DNA of 64,000 bases, from the NCBI GenBank assembly GCA_025352565.1, contig JANXTF010000095.1, forward strand, positions 1 through 64,000, given 5' to 3'. Shown in pieces: positions 17,414 to 25,884 of this stretch; positions within the stretch are counted from its first letter, which is position 1; each line of letters starts with the position of its first letter. This DNA is from Rhodospirillales bacterium (lineage in GTDB: Bacteria > Pseudomonadota > Alphaproteobacteria > Acetobacterales > Acetobacteraceae). Below the pieces are notes generated by a model. The model saw only the letters and a list, made by a program, of their open reading frames with translations, searched no databases and was not told where the DNA came from. The translations under genes and the position numbers were made by a program.

Positions 17414-18430
17414 ATGTCCGCGCCGCGCTACACCAGCCAGCCCCGCGCCATGCCCATCCAGCCCGATCCCGAGCTGCCGGAGGTGCGCGACATCGAGTTC
17501 GGGCGCCGGGCCGAAAGCCCGGCCGACATCCCGTTCCGCGGCTGGCGGCAGGTGATCGCGCGCACCTGGCGCGAGGTGAGTTCGGATCGGGTTTCCCTGG
17601 TGGCGGCGGGCTGCGCGTTCTGGGCGACGCTGGCGCTGTTCCCGGCCATCAGCACGCTGATTTCGCTCTACGGCATCGCGTTCGACCCGCTGACGGTGGA
17701 GCCGCAGTTGCAGGTGGTGCGCGGATTCCTGCCGCCGGCCGCGTTCGCGTTGATCGCCGACCGGGTTCACACGCTCGTGCTGCATCCCACCACCAGCCTG
17801 GGTCTGACCGCGCTGCTGACCGCCGCCATCACCCTGTGGAGTGCGGCCACGGGGGTGAAGTCGCTGATCTCGGCGTTGAACATGGCCTACGAGGAGCGCG
17901 AGAAGCGCAGCCTTCTGCAGTTCCAACTGGTCGGGCTGGCGATGACGGCCTGCGCGATCATCGGCGCGGGACTCGGGCTGGTGCTGCTGGTGTTCCTGCC
18001 GGTGGCGATCGAGTTCGTCGGGCTGTCCGCCTACACCAAGACGCTGGTCAAGGTCGGCTCGCTGGTCCTGCTCGTGTTGTTCGTCGCCATGGCGCTGGCG
18101 CTGCTGTACCGCTACGGCCCGTGCCGCCGGGCGGCGCGATGGCGGTGGGTGACGCCGGGGTCGCTGCTTGCAACCATCCTTTGGCTGCTCGCCTCGGTGC
18201 TCTTCTCCTTCTATGTCGGCCATGTCGCCAGCTACGACGCGACCTACGGCCCGCTGGGTGCCGTGGCCGGCGTGATGGTGTGGTTCTGGGTGTCGGTCTA
18301 CGTCGTGCTGCTGGGCGCCGAGCTGAACGCGGAGCTGGAGTTGCAGACGTCGAGCGACACCACCGGCGGCCCGCCCAAACCGATCGGCGCGCGGGGGGCC
18401 TACGTGGCCGACCATGTGGCGGGAGATTGA
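17414..18430 (+). CDS. YihY/virulence factor BrkB family inner-membrane protein
   Basis: The protein is 338 residues. The soluble N-terminus (about 1-65) leads into an amphipathic segment and six predicted membrane helices. Family-typical pieces are SLVAAGCAFWATLALFPAIS, ITLWSAATGVKSLISALNMAYEE, PGSLLATILWLLASVLFSFYV and YGPLGAVAGVMVWFWVSVYVV, followed by LLGAELNAELE. Earlier literature called this family RNase BN, which is no longer accepted, and its role is unknown. ATG 17414 is chosen; a second Met about 13 codons later is possible. The stop codon falls in the first unit of a 15-bp tandem repeat. Confidence 0.9.
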   Translation: MSAPRYTSQPRAMPIQPDPELPEVRDIEFGRRAESPADIPFRGWRQVIARTWREVSSDRVSLVAAGCAFWATLALFPAISTLISLYGIAFDPLTVEPQLQVVRGFLPPAAFALIADRVHTLVLHPTTSLGLTALLTAAITLWSAATGVKSLISALNMAYEEREKRSLLQFQLVGLAMTACAIIGAGLGLVLLVFLPVAIEFVGLSAYTKTLVKVGSLVLLVLFVAMALALLYRYGPCRRAARWRWVTPGSLLATILWLLASVLFSFYVGHVASYDATYGPLGAVAGVMVWFWVSVYVVLLGAELNAELELQTSSDTTGGPPKPIGARGAYVADHVAGD

Positions 18431-18480
18431 GGCCCGGCAGATTGAGACCCGGGAGATTGAGACCCGGGAGATTGAGGCCT
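18421..18480. repeat. 15-bp direct tandem repeat, four copies
   Basis: There are four consecutive units of GGGAGATTGAGACCC with one or two differences: 18421-18435, 18436-18450, 18451-18465 and 18466-18480. Each unit contains a TGA. The first TGA (18428-18430) is the stop of the YihY-family gene, and the array ends 28 bases before aroQ. There are no spacers, so it is not a CRISPR. Confidence 0.9.
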
Positions 18481-18508
18481 GCCCCCCAATGGTGCTACGC
18501 GCTCGGTC

Positions 18509-18970
18509 ATGGCTCATCCCCCGCCCCTCCCCCTGGTCGTCGTGTTGAACGGCCCGAACATGAACATGCTGGGTCTGCGCCAGCCCGAGATGTATGGCGC
18601 CGCCACGCTCGATGACGTCGAGGCGCTGTGCGCCGAGACGGCCGACCGGCTGGGCCTCGCCATCGACTTCCGCCAGTCCAACGCCGAGGGTGAACTGATC
18701 TCCTGGGTGCAGGAGGCCCGGGGCCGGGCGCATGGCATCGTCATCAACCCGGCCGGCTACACCACCACGTCGATCGCGCTGATGGACGCGCTGCTGGCGG
18801 TCGATCTGCCGGTGATCGAGGTTCATGTGACGAACATCCACCGCCGGGAGGAATTCCGGCATCATTCCTACGTCTCCAAGGCCGCCACCGGCGTCATCGC
18901 GGGGCTGGGCATCACCGGCTATGCCCTGGCGCTGCGCGCCATGGCGGAACTGATCGAGGAACGCGCATGA
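18509..18970 (+). CDS. aroQ: Type II 3-dehydroquinate dehydratase
   Basis: The protein is 153 residues, normal length for the dodecameric type II enzyme of the shikimate pathway. It has [19 protein letters not shown] with the flexible-loop Arg and Tyr, [17 protein letters not shown], and [17 protein letters not shown] with the catalytic His nearby. Its stop overlaps the accB start by 4 bases (18967-18970). The gene therefore leads the common proteobacterial aroQ-accB-accC operon. Confidence 0.96.
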   Translation: MAHPPPLPLVVVLNGPNMNMLGLRQPEMYGAATLDDVEALCAETADRLGLAIDFRQSNAEGELISWVQEARGRAHGIVINPAGYTTTSIALMDALLAVDLPVIEVHVTNIHRREEFRHHSYVSKAATGVIAGLGITGYALALRAMAELIEERA

Positions 18971-19425
18971 TCGCCTTCGACCCGGAAACCGTCCGCGCGC
19001 TCGCCAACATCCTGGTCGAGACCGGGCTCACCGAGATCGAGGTCGAGAACAAGGAGGGCAGCATCCGCGTGGTGCGGGCGCCCCCCACCGTCATGGCCCC
19101 CACCGTCGTGGCTTCCATGCCGGTGATCGCGGCCCCCGTTGCCGTCGCGCATCCGGCGACGGCGGCGCAAGCGGCCGCCGAGCCGCCTTCCGAGAACGTG
19201 GTGAACAGCCCGATGGTGGGCATCGTCTATCTGTCCGCCGAGCCGGGTTCGGCGCCGTTCGTGACCGTCGGGCAAAGCGTAGTCGTGGGCCAGACGCTGC
19301 TGCTGATCGAGGCGATGAAGACCTTCAACCAGATCAAGGCGCCGCGCGCCGGCACGGTCACCCGCATCCTTATCGCCGCCGGAGCGCCGGTCGAATACGG
19401 CGAGCCGCTGCTGATTCTGGAATAG
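18967..19425 (+). CDS. accB: Acetyl-CoA carboxylase biotin carboxyl carrier protein
   Basis: The protein is 152 residues. The N-terminal part carries [21 protein letters not shown], followed by an Ala/Pro/Val-rich linker (about 40-80). The biotinyl domain has [11 protein letters not shown] and the biotin-accepting [12 protein letters not shown], Lys near residue 118. It carries carboxybiotin between AccC and the carboxyltransferase in fatty acid synthesis. The usual EAMKMMN is EAMKTFN here, which is seen in some relatives. AccC follows after two bases. Confidence 0.95.
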   Translation: MIAFDPETVRALANILVETGLTEIEVENKEGSIRVVRAPPTVMAPTVVASMPVIAAPVAVAHPATAAQAAAEPPSENVVNSPMVGIVYLSAEPGSAPFVTVGQSVVVGQTLLLIEAMKTFNQIKAPRAGTVTRILIAAGAPVEYGEPLLILE

Positions 19426-19427
19426 CC

Positions 19428-20780
<1,353 letters not shown>

Positions 20781-20783
20781 GGT

Positions 20784-20823
20784 GTCTCCCCTTCCGCCGG
20801 CGGCCGCAGGCGGAAGGGGAGAC
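20784..20823. terminator. Bidirectional terminator-like hairpin between convergent genes
   Basis: GTCTCCCCTTCCGCC (20784-20798) pairs perfectly with GGCGGAAGGGGAGAC (20809-20823), a 15-pair stem with a 10-base loop. It lies in the 49-base gap between accC and the convergent binding-protein gene. There is no clear T-run, so termination strength is uncertain. Confidence 0.7.
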
Positions 20824-20829
20824 GACCGC

Positions 20830-21804
20830 CTACGGTGGCAGGTTGGCATAGAACGCCGTCGCGTCCGCCACCTTCGCGATGCCGGCGGTATTCACCGCCG
20901 CCGCGCCGTGCGCCCAAAGCTCCGGCACGTTGCGCAGCAGGTTGGCCTCCCCCTGGCTGAGCCAGAGCGGCGTGATCGCCTCCTTCACCGCGCGCAGCTC
21001 GGCTGGGCTGCGGATGCCGGGTATCTCGAAGCGCGCGGCCATGCGGGCGAGCAGCGTGTCGAAATCTCCGGTGAGCAGTTCGTGGCACGAGGCTGACAGC
21101 GCGCGGAGGAAGCGCGTGACGGTGTCCGGTTCGAGCGCCAGGGTGCCTTGGGTGGTAATCCAGACCTGGCTTGGCATGGCGGCATAGCGGTCGGTGCTCC
21201 AGACCAGAACGCTCGCCCGCTCGGCGCCCAGGCGGGCGACCACGCTGACGCTGGCGATGAAGCAGTCGATGCGGCCGGCATCGATCAGGGCGAGCGCGCC
21301 GGGGTTGTTGCCCACGGCGGCGCGGGCGACGCGCTCCTTGGGGATGCCGGCGGAGGTCAGCATCAGGTCGAGCAGCAATTCGGTGGTGCCCTTGACCGAG
21401 ACCACGCCCACGGTCTTGCCGGCGAAATCGGCCGCGTCGCGGATCGGGCGGTCGGCGCGGCTGATGACGTGGAAGGTGCTGGCCTGATACAGGGTCGCGA
21501 TGGCCATGACGGGCGGTGGCCCGCCTTGCGCGGCGAGGAACAGGTCCAGCGCCGAGGCGCGGGTGAATTTCGCCTGTCCCGCGAGCACCTGGTTGGTGGC
21601 GGCGGCCTGGCCGTTGGCACCGAGCAGGGTGGGCGCGAAGCCTTGTGCCGCGAGATGGCCACCGGCCACCGCGTTCATCGCCTCCATGAAGTCGATCCCG
21701 AAGCCGCCGGGCGTGATGACCGTGAGCGGTTCGGCGGCGCGGGCGGGACGACCGAGCGCGAAGGCCCCCGCGAGGCCGAGCCCGGTGCGGCGGGTCAGGT
21801 TCAT
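20830..21804 (-). CDS. NMT1/THI5-like (SsuA/TauA-type) ABC substrate-binding protein
   Basis: The protein is 324 residues. The N-terminus MNLTRRTGLGLAGAFALGRPARAAEP has an RR pair and an AxA cleavage region, consistent with a Tat or Sec signal. The body has FAGKTVGVVSVKGTTELLLDLML and ALIDAGRIDCFIAS, as in periplasmic proteins for sulfonate, nitrate or pyrimidine precursors. No permease or ATPase is adjacent. Its start overlaps the stop of the monooxygenase gene by 4 bases, suggesting that the bound ligand is a substrate of that enzyme. Confidence 0.8.
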   Translation of the reverse strand: MNLTRRTGLGLAGAFALGRPARAAEPLTVITPGGFGIDFMEAMNAVAGGHLAAQGFAPTLLGANGQAAATNQVLAGQAKFTRASALDLFLAAQGGPPPVMAIATLYQASTFHVISRADRPIRDAADFAGKTVGVVSVKGTTELLLDLMLTSAGIPKERVARAAVGNNPGALALIDAGRIDCFIASVSVVARLGAERASVLVWSTDRYAAMPSQVWITTQGTLALEPDTVTRFLRALSASCHELLTGDFDTLLARMAARFEIPGIRSPAELRAVKEAITPLWLSQGEANLLRNVPELWAHGAAAVNTAGIAKVADATAFYANLPP

Positions 21805-23000
21805 GACACCGCTTCCGCCGCCCGCAGGCCGTCGATCATGCTGGTTCTCCGCAGATAGGGCAGCGCGCGGACGGGATCCTCGGCGATGCCGCGCAGTCCA
21901 TCGAGGATGCGCCGGCGGGCGGCGGGGTCGCGTTCGCGCATCCGTTCGCGGTTGCCGTCCGCCTGCCCCAGGATCTGCTCGGCGGCGACCGGCTGGCGCT
22001 GGCGGGTGTAGCGGTCCAGCACCGCGTCGTCGGCGCCTTCGGCGATTTCGCGCAGCTTGGCGGCGAGGTTGAAGGCGTCGTGGATGCCGCCGTTCATGCC
22101 CATGCCGCCGCTGGGGGAATTGAGGTGCGCGGCGTCGCCTGCCAGGATCAGGCGGCCGCTTCGGTAATCGGGCACGATGCGCTGGTGGATGCGGTAGGCG
22201 CGCATCTCCAGCACCTCGTATGGCCCATCGCGCGGCACGATCGCCTGGAGCTTGCGCTCGATGGCGGCGGGGGTTTGCGCCTCCTCGACCGTCTCGCCCG
22301 GCGCGGGATACAGGCTGGTGCGCCACCGTCCCGGCACGCGCAGCAGCGAAAAATTGCCGCTGAACGCCGGGTGGTCGGTCCAGATGTAATTCACATTGGA
22401 CAGGCCAGGCATGGCGGCCGCGAAGTCGAACCGCGTGGTCGCCAATATCATGGTCTCGGGATAGGTCTTTCCCTCGAAGGGCAGGCCGAGCGCGCGGCGC
22501 ACCACGCTGCGCGCGCCGTCGCAGCCGACGACATAGCTGCCCGCGAGCCTTTCGCCGCTGTCCAGCGTGGCCCATGCCGCGTCGGCGTCCTGGCCCACCT
22601 CAGTCACGCGGGCGCCGAAGCGCAACGTAACGCCAGGACGCGTCGCGAGGTCGGCCACCAGCAGGCGGGACAGCACGATCTGCTCGCATTGCAGCCGGTA
22701 GGGGTGGGCGGTGTCGTCTTTCAGCACCGCGAGGTCGAACACGGCGGCCTCCCCGTCCGCATGGCGGCGCACCTGCCAGGTGGGCGTCTGCAACCCAGCT
22801 TCCACCAGCCTCGCGCCCAGCCCGATCGTGTCGAGCATGTCGAGCGTTGGGGGATGGAAGGTGCTGGCGCGCAGCTCGTCGGCGATGGCGGCCTCGGCCT
22901 CCAGCACCACGGTCGGAATGGCGGCATCGGCCAGCAGCCGGGCCAGCACCAGACCCACCGGGCCCGCCCCCACGATCACCACCTGCCCATTCGCGCGCAT
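21801..23000 (-). CDS. FAD-dependent monooxygenase (UbiH/PHBH-like)
   Basis: The protein is 399 residues. The N-terminal Rossmann motif VVIVGAGPVGLVLARLLAD is followed near 160 by VVGCDGARSVVRRALGLPF (DG motif) and near 290 by the second FAD motif RLILAGDAAHLNSPSGGMGMNGGI. This is group A flavoprotein hydroxylase architecture, acting on aromatic or cyclic substrates with NAD(P)H and oxygen. The substrate is unknown. It is cotranscribed with a solute-binding protein and divergent from aat. Confidence 0.88.
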   Translation of the reverse strand: MRANGQVVIVGAGPVGLVLARLLADAAIPTVVLEAEAAIADELRASTFHPPTLDMLDTIGLGARLVEAGLQTPTWQVRRHADGEAAVFDLAVLKDDTAHPYRLQCEQIVLSRLLVADLATRPGVTLRFGARVTEVGQDADAAWATLDSGERLAGSYVVGCDGARSVVRRALGLPFEGKTYPETMILATTRFDFAAAMPGLSNVNYIWTDHPAFSGNFSLLRVPGRWRTSLYPAPGETVEEAQTPAAIERKLQAIVPRDGPYEVLEMRAYRIHQRIVPDYRSGRLILAGDAAHLNSPSGGMGMNGGIHDAFNLAAKLREIAEGADDAVLDRYTRQRQPVAAEQILGQADGNRERMRERDPAARRRILDGLRGIAEDPVRALPYLRRTSMIDGLRAAEAVS

Positions 23001-23078
23001 GGAGTCCCCGCAACCGACCAAAGGGAGTATGACGTTCCGCGCTTCCCCCCGCCACTGGCCCCAGGGCAGGATATCCCC

Positions 23079-23738
23079 GTGTCGCGCCGCAATTTTCAGA
23101 TCACGCCCGAGTTGATGCTGCGGGCCTATCGCGTGGGCATGTTCCCGATGGCGGAGTCGCGCCACAGCGAGCGGCTGTACTGGCTGGACCCGGAGCAGCG
23201 CGGCGTGCTGCCGCTGGGCGGGTTCCACCTCTCGCGCCGGCTGCTCCGCACCACCCTGTCCGGCGCGTTCGAGGTCACCTCGGACCAGGATTTCGGCGCC
23301 GTGATCGCCAGTTGCGCGGCCACCGCGCCGGGGCGGCAGGACACCTGGATCAACACCGATATCGAGACCCTGTTCCTGGCGCTGCACCGCGCGGGCCACG
23401 CGCATTCGATCGAGACGTGGCGCGACGGGCAGCTGGTGGGCGGGCTGTATGGCGTGTCGATCGGCGGCGTGTTCTTTGGCGAGAGCATGTTCAGCCGCGC
23501 GACCGATGCCTCCAAGGTGGCGCTGGCGCATCTGGTGGCGCGGATGCGCCTGGGGGGCTACCGGCTGCTCGACACGCAGTTCGTGACCGCCCATCTGTCG
23601 CAGTTCGGCGCCATCGAGGTGCCGCGCGACGACTACAAGCTGATGCTGGCGGAGGCCGTCGAGGTTCGCGCGGACTGGCTGGCGACCCCTGCGCCCACGC
23701 GGCTCGAAGGGGAACTTCGCAACCTCGCCGGTCGCTAA
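23079..23738 (+). CDS. aat: Leucyl/phenylalanyl-tRNA--protein transferase
   Basis: The protein is 219 residues from GTG 23079; no ATG exists before the conserved region. Motifs are ELMLRAYRVGMFPMAE, YWLDPEQRGVLPL, TWINTDIETLFLALHRAGHAHS, GVFFGESMFSRATDASKVAL and LLDTQFVTAHLSQFGAIEV. It adds Leu or Phe to proteins with N-terminal Arg/Lys, feeding the N-end rule Clp pathway. The frame is open upstream, but that part overlaps the opposite-strand monooxygenase. Confidence 0.95.
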   Translation: MSRRNFQITPELMLRAYRVGMFPMAESRHSERLYWLDPEQRGVLPLGGFHLSRRLLRTTLSGAFEVTSDQDFGAVIASCAATAPGRQDTWINTDIETLFLALHRAGHAHSIETWRDGQLVGGLYGVSIGGVFFGESMFSRATDASKVALAHLVARMRLGGYRLLDTQFVTAHLSQFGAIEVPRDDYKLMLAEAVEVRADWLATPAPTRLEGELRNLAGR

Positions 23739-23764
23739 GGCCTGTGCCTTTACAGGAGAACGCC

Positions 23765-24361
23765 ATGCTTGCCCGAACGACGCTCTGCGCGACCTTGGCG
23801 CTCGCCGCGCCGGCCCTGGCGGAGACCGCGCCCACCTATCTGCCCACGCGCGACGTGAGCGTGAGCTATCGCGTCGAGAGCCAGGAGACGGGTTCCCAGG
23901 ACATCCGCGCGCGCTGGTCGAGCAGCCTTGGCCGCGCCCGGCTCGATGGCGGGCCAGGCTATCTGCTGGTCGATCCGAGGACGCGGCGGACGACGATGGT
24001 GATGGAGCAGCAGCACCTCACGATGGATCTGCCGGGCGGCGCCGCGCGCTCGTTCCTGCCCGATGCGGGCGCGCGCTTCACGCGGGGGGGCACCGCCATG
24101 GTGGCCGGGTATCGCTGCACCGTCTGGACGGTGACGAGCGACCAGGGAGGCGGGACCGCGTGCCTGACCGATGACGGGGTGATCCTGCGCGGGCGCGGCA
24201 CCGACCGGCAGAGGCATGCGGGCTCGATCGAGGCGACGAGCGTGCAATACGGGGCGCAGCCGGCGGGATTGTTCGCGGTGCCCGAGGGAATGCAGAAATT
24301 CACGATCCCGAAGAATTTGGGCGGTCTGAAGAATTTGGGCGATCTGGCGAATATCCGGTGA
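23765..24361 (+). CDS. Secreted protein of unknown function (paralogue 1, DUF4412-like)
   Basis: The protein is 198 residues with an N-terminal Sec signal (MLARTTLCATLALAAPALAE) and a strong AGGAG ribosome site. The mature part shares with the next gene the opening PTRDVSVSYRV, a motif like TMVMEQQHLTMDLP, a Cys pair in GYRCTVW and TACLTDDGVIL, and EATSVQYGAQPAGLFAVPEG. Periplasmic DUF4412-type proteins look similar, but I cannot assign the family firmly. The C-terminus is an 18-bp/6-residue tandem repeat (KNLGGL KNLGDL). The stop overlaps the next start. Confidence 0.75.
   Translation: MLARTTLCATLALAAPALAETAPTYLPTRDVSVSYRVESQETGSQDIRARWSSSLGRARLDGGPGYLLVDPRTRRTTMVMEQQHLTMDLPGGAARSFLPDAGARFTRGGTAMVAGYRCTVWTVTSDQGGGTACLTDDGVILRGRGTDRQRHAGSIEATSVQYGAQPAGLFAVPEGMQKFTIPKNLGGLKNLGDLANIR
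24311..24358. repeat. 18-bp tandem repeat at C-terminus of secreted paralogue 1
   Basis: AAGAATTTGGGCGGTCTG (24311-24328) is followed by AAGAATTTGGGCGATCTG (24329-24346) and a decayed third unit (24347-24358). It is in frame and gives a KNLGxL peptide repeat ending just before the stop. Confidence 0.85.
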
Positions 24362-24969
24362 GTGGATTGGGCGCGTTCCCCCTCCGCTTGCGGGGCCGCG
24401 TGCGGGAGGGGTTCGGCCGGGCGCCATGGGCGGCGGTGATGCTGCTGCTGACGCTGGGCACCGGCGCCGCGCAGGAACGCCCCGCCATCACGCCGACGCG
24501 GGATGTGGACGTCATCTATCGCGTGCCGCAGCCGAATGCGGCGGCGGCTTCCCGCGCCCTGGAGCAGCGTATGCGCTACACCGCCGCGAGCCGTCGCCAG
24601 CGTGTCGATCCGCCGACGCCGGGGCTCTATGTCATCATGGATTTCGCAGCGCACCGGATGTCGACGGTGCGGCCCGGCGAACGCATGGCGCTGGACATGC
24701 CGACTCCCGCCGATGCCGGCGCATCCATTGCGTCGTTCACCCGTAAGGGAGAAGCGCGGGTCGCGGGTGTGGACTGCACGATCTGGCTGACGCAGGACGC
24801 CGTCGGGGCCGCGACGGAGGTGTGCTTCACTTCTGACGGCGTGATGCTGCGCGCGGCGGGCGCGGGGCGGCTGCTTCTGGAGGCGACGAGCGTGCGCTAC
24901 GAGACACAGGATGCGGCGCTGTTCGTGGTGCCGGGCGGCTTCAAGCACATCACGGCACCCGCCCGATGA
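24358..24969 (+). CDS. Secreted protein of unknown function (paralogue 2)
   Basis: The protein is 203 residues from GTG 24358, which overlaps the previous stop; ATG 24439 is the alternative. The N-terminus has a basic region, then VMLLLTLGTGAAQE as a signal peptide core. The mature part parallels paralogue 1: PTRDVDVIYRV, ERMALDMP, GVDCTIW, TEVCFTSDGVML, LEATSVRYETQDAALFVVPGG. The conserved Cys pair suggests a disulfide. The first 25 codons overlap a CCCTCCGCTTGCGGGG...GGGAGGGG hairpin-like segment, so the true start may be the later one. Its stop overlaps msrQ by 4 bases. Confidence 0.7.
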   Translation: MSGLGAFPLRLRGRVREGFGRAPWAAVMLLLTLGTGAAQERPAITPTRDVDVIYRVPQPNAAAASRALEQRMRYTAASRRQRVDPPTPGLYVIMDFAAHRMSTVRPGERMALDMPTPADAGASIASFTRKGEARVAGVDCTIWLTQDAVGAATEVCFTSDGVMLRAAGAGRLLLEATSVRYETQDAALFVVPGGFKHITAPAR

Positions 24970-25853
24970 GTGCGTCGGCAACCGTTCCGGCACGGCGGGC
25001 GCGGCCTCCGGCGGCGCCGCGCAAGCGGGCGATATGGCGCGACCCCGCCGGCAAGGTCTCGGCGCTCAAGATCGTCACGCTCGTGCTGCTGACGCTGCCC
25101 GCGATCTATGTGGCGACGGCCTGGCAGGTCGGCGCTCTGGGCGCGCGCTACGTGACCGAGGGGGAGCGCGAGATCGGCGAATGGACCATCCGCCTGCTGC
25201 TGCTGTCCCTCGCGGTGACACCCGCGCGCTTCGTGCTGGACTGGCCGCGCGTGGTGCTGGTGCGGCGGATGATCGGGGTGGCGACGGCCTGCTACGCGCT
25301 GGTGCATCTGGCGATCTACGCGCTCGACCAGAAATGGCGGCTCGACGTGGTGGCGAGCGAGATCGCGCAGCGTTTCTACCTTACCATCGGGTTCGTCACG
25401 CTGTGTCTGCTGGTGGCGCTGGCGGTGACCTCGACCGATGCCGCGATGCGGCGCATGGGGCGGAGCTGGAAGGTGCTGCACCGGGCGCTCTACTTCGCGG
25501 CCGGGCTCGGGTTGCTGCATTATCTGCTGCAATCGAAATCCGACATCTCGGCGGCGGCGGTGGCGGTCGGGTGGTTCCTCTGGCTGATGCTGTGGCGCCT
25601 GCTGCCGCGCGCGTGGCGGGGCGCGCTATGGGTGCCGATCCCGCTCGGCCTCGCGGCGGCGCTGCTCGTTGCCGGGTTGGAGGCGGCTTGGTACGCGGGC
25701 GCCAGCCACGCCGACCCGCTGCGGGTGCTGGCGACCAACCTCGATGTCTCCTACGGGCTCCGCCCGGCGCTTCAGGTCGCGGTCTGGAGCGCCGTGGTGC
25801 TGCTTGCCGCGACGCTGCGGCGCCTGCCATCACTCCGCCATCGTGCCGGTTGA
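24966..25853 (+). CDS. msrQ: MsrQ-like heme-binding ferric-reductase-type membrane protein
   Basis: The protein is 295 residues. A 35-residue basic N-terminus precedes membrane helices with heme-ligand histidines in YALVHLAIYAL and in WKVLHRALYFAAGLGLLHYLL (spacing as in MsrQ/YedZ). LLLLSLAVTPARFVLDWPR is also typical. In E. coli, MsrQ passes electrons from the quinone pool to periplasmic MsrP, which repairs methionine sulfoxide. No msrP is present here; instead the gene is third in an overlapping operon with two secreted paralogues. A C-terminal extension of about 90 residues adds further helices. Confidence 0.85.
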   Translation: MSASATVPARRARPPAAPRKRAIWRDPAGKVSALKIVTLVLLTLPAIYVATAWQVGALGARYVTEGEREIGEWTIRLLLLSLAVTPARFVLDWPRVVLVRRMIGVATACYALVHLAIYALDQKWRLDVVASEIAQRFYLTIGFVTLCLLVALAVTSTDAAMRRMGRSWKVLHRALYFAAGLGLLHYLLQSKSDISAAAVAVGWFLWLMLWRLLPRAWRGALWVPIPLGLAAALLVAGLEAAWYAGASHADPLRVLATNLDVSYGLRPALQVAVWSAVVLLAATLRRLPSLRHRAG

Positions 25854-25884
25854 GCTTCGCACGATCGATCCGGAAGCGAGCAGA

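Noticed and set aside
18421-18480. Possible CRISPR-like array
   Set aside because: Units are directly adjacent 15-mers without spacers, and no cas genes are present.
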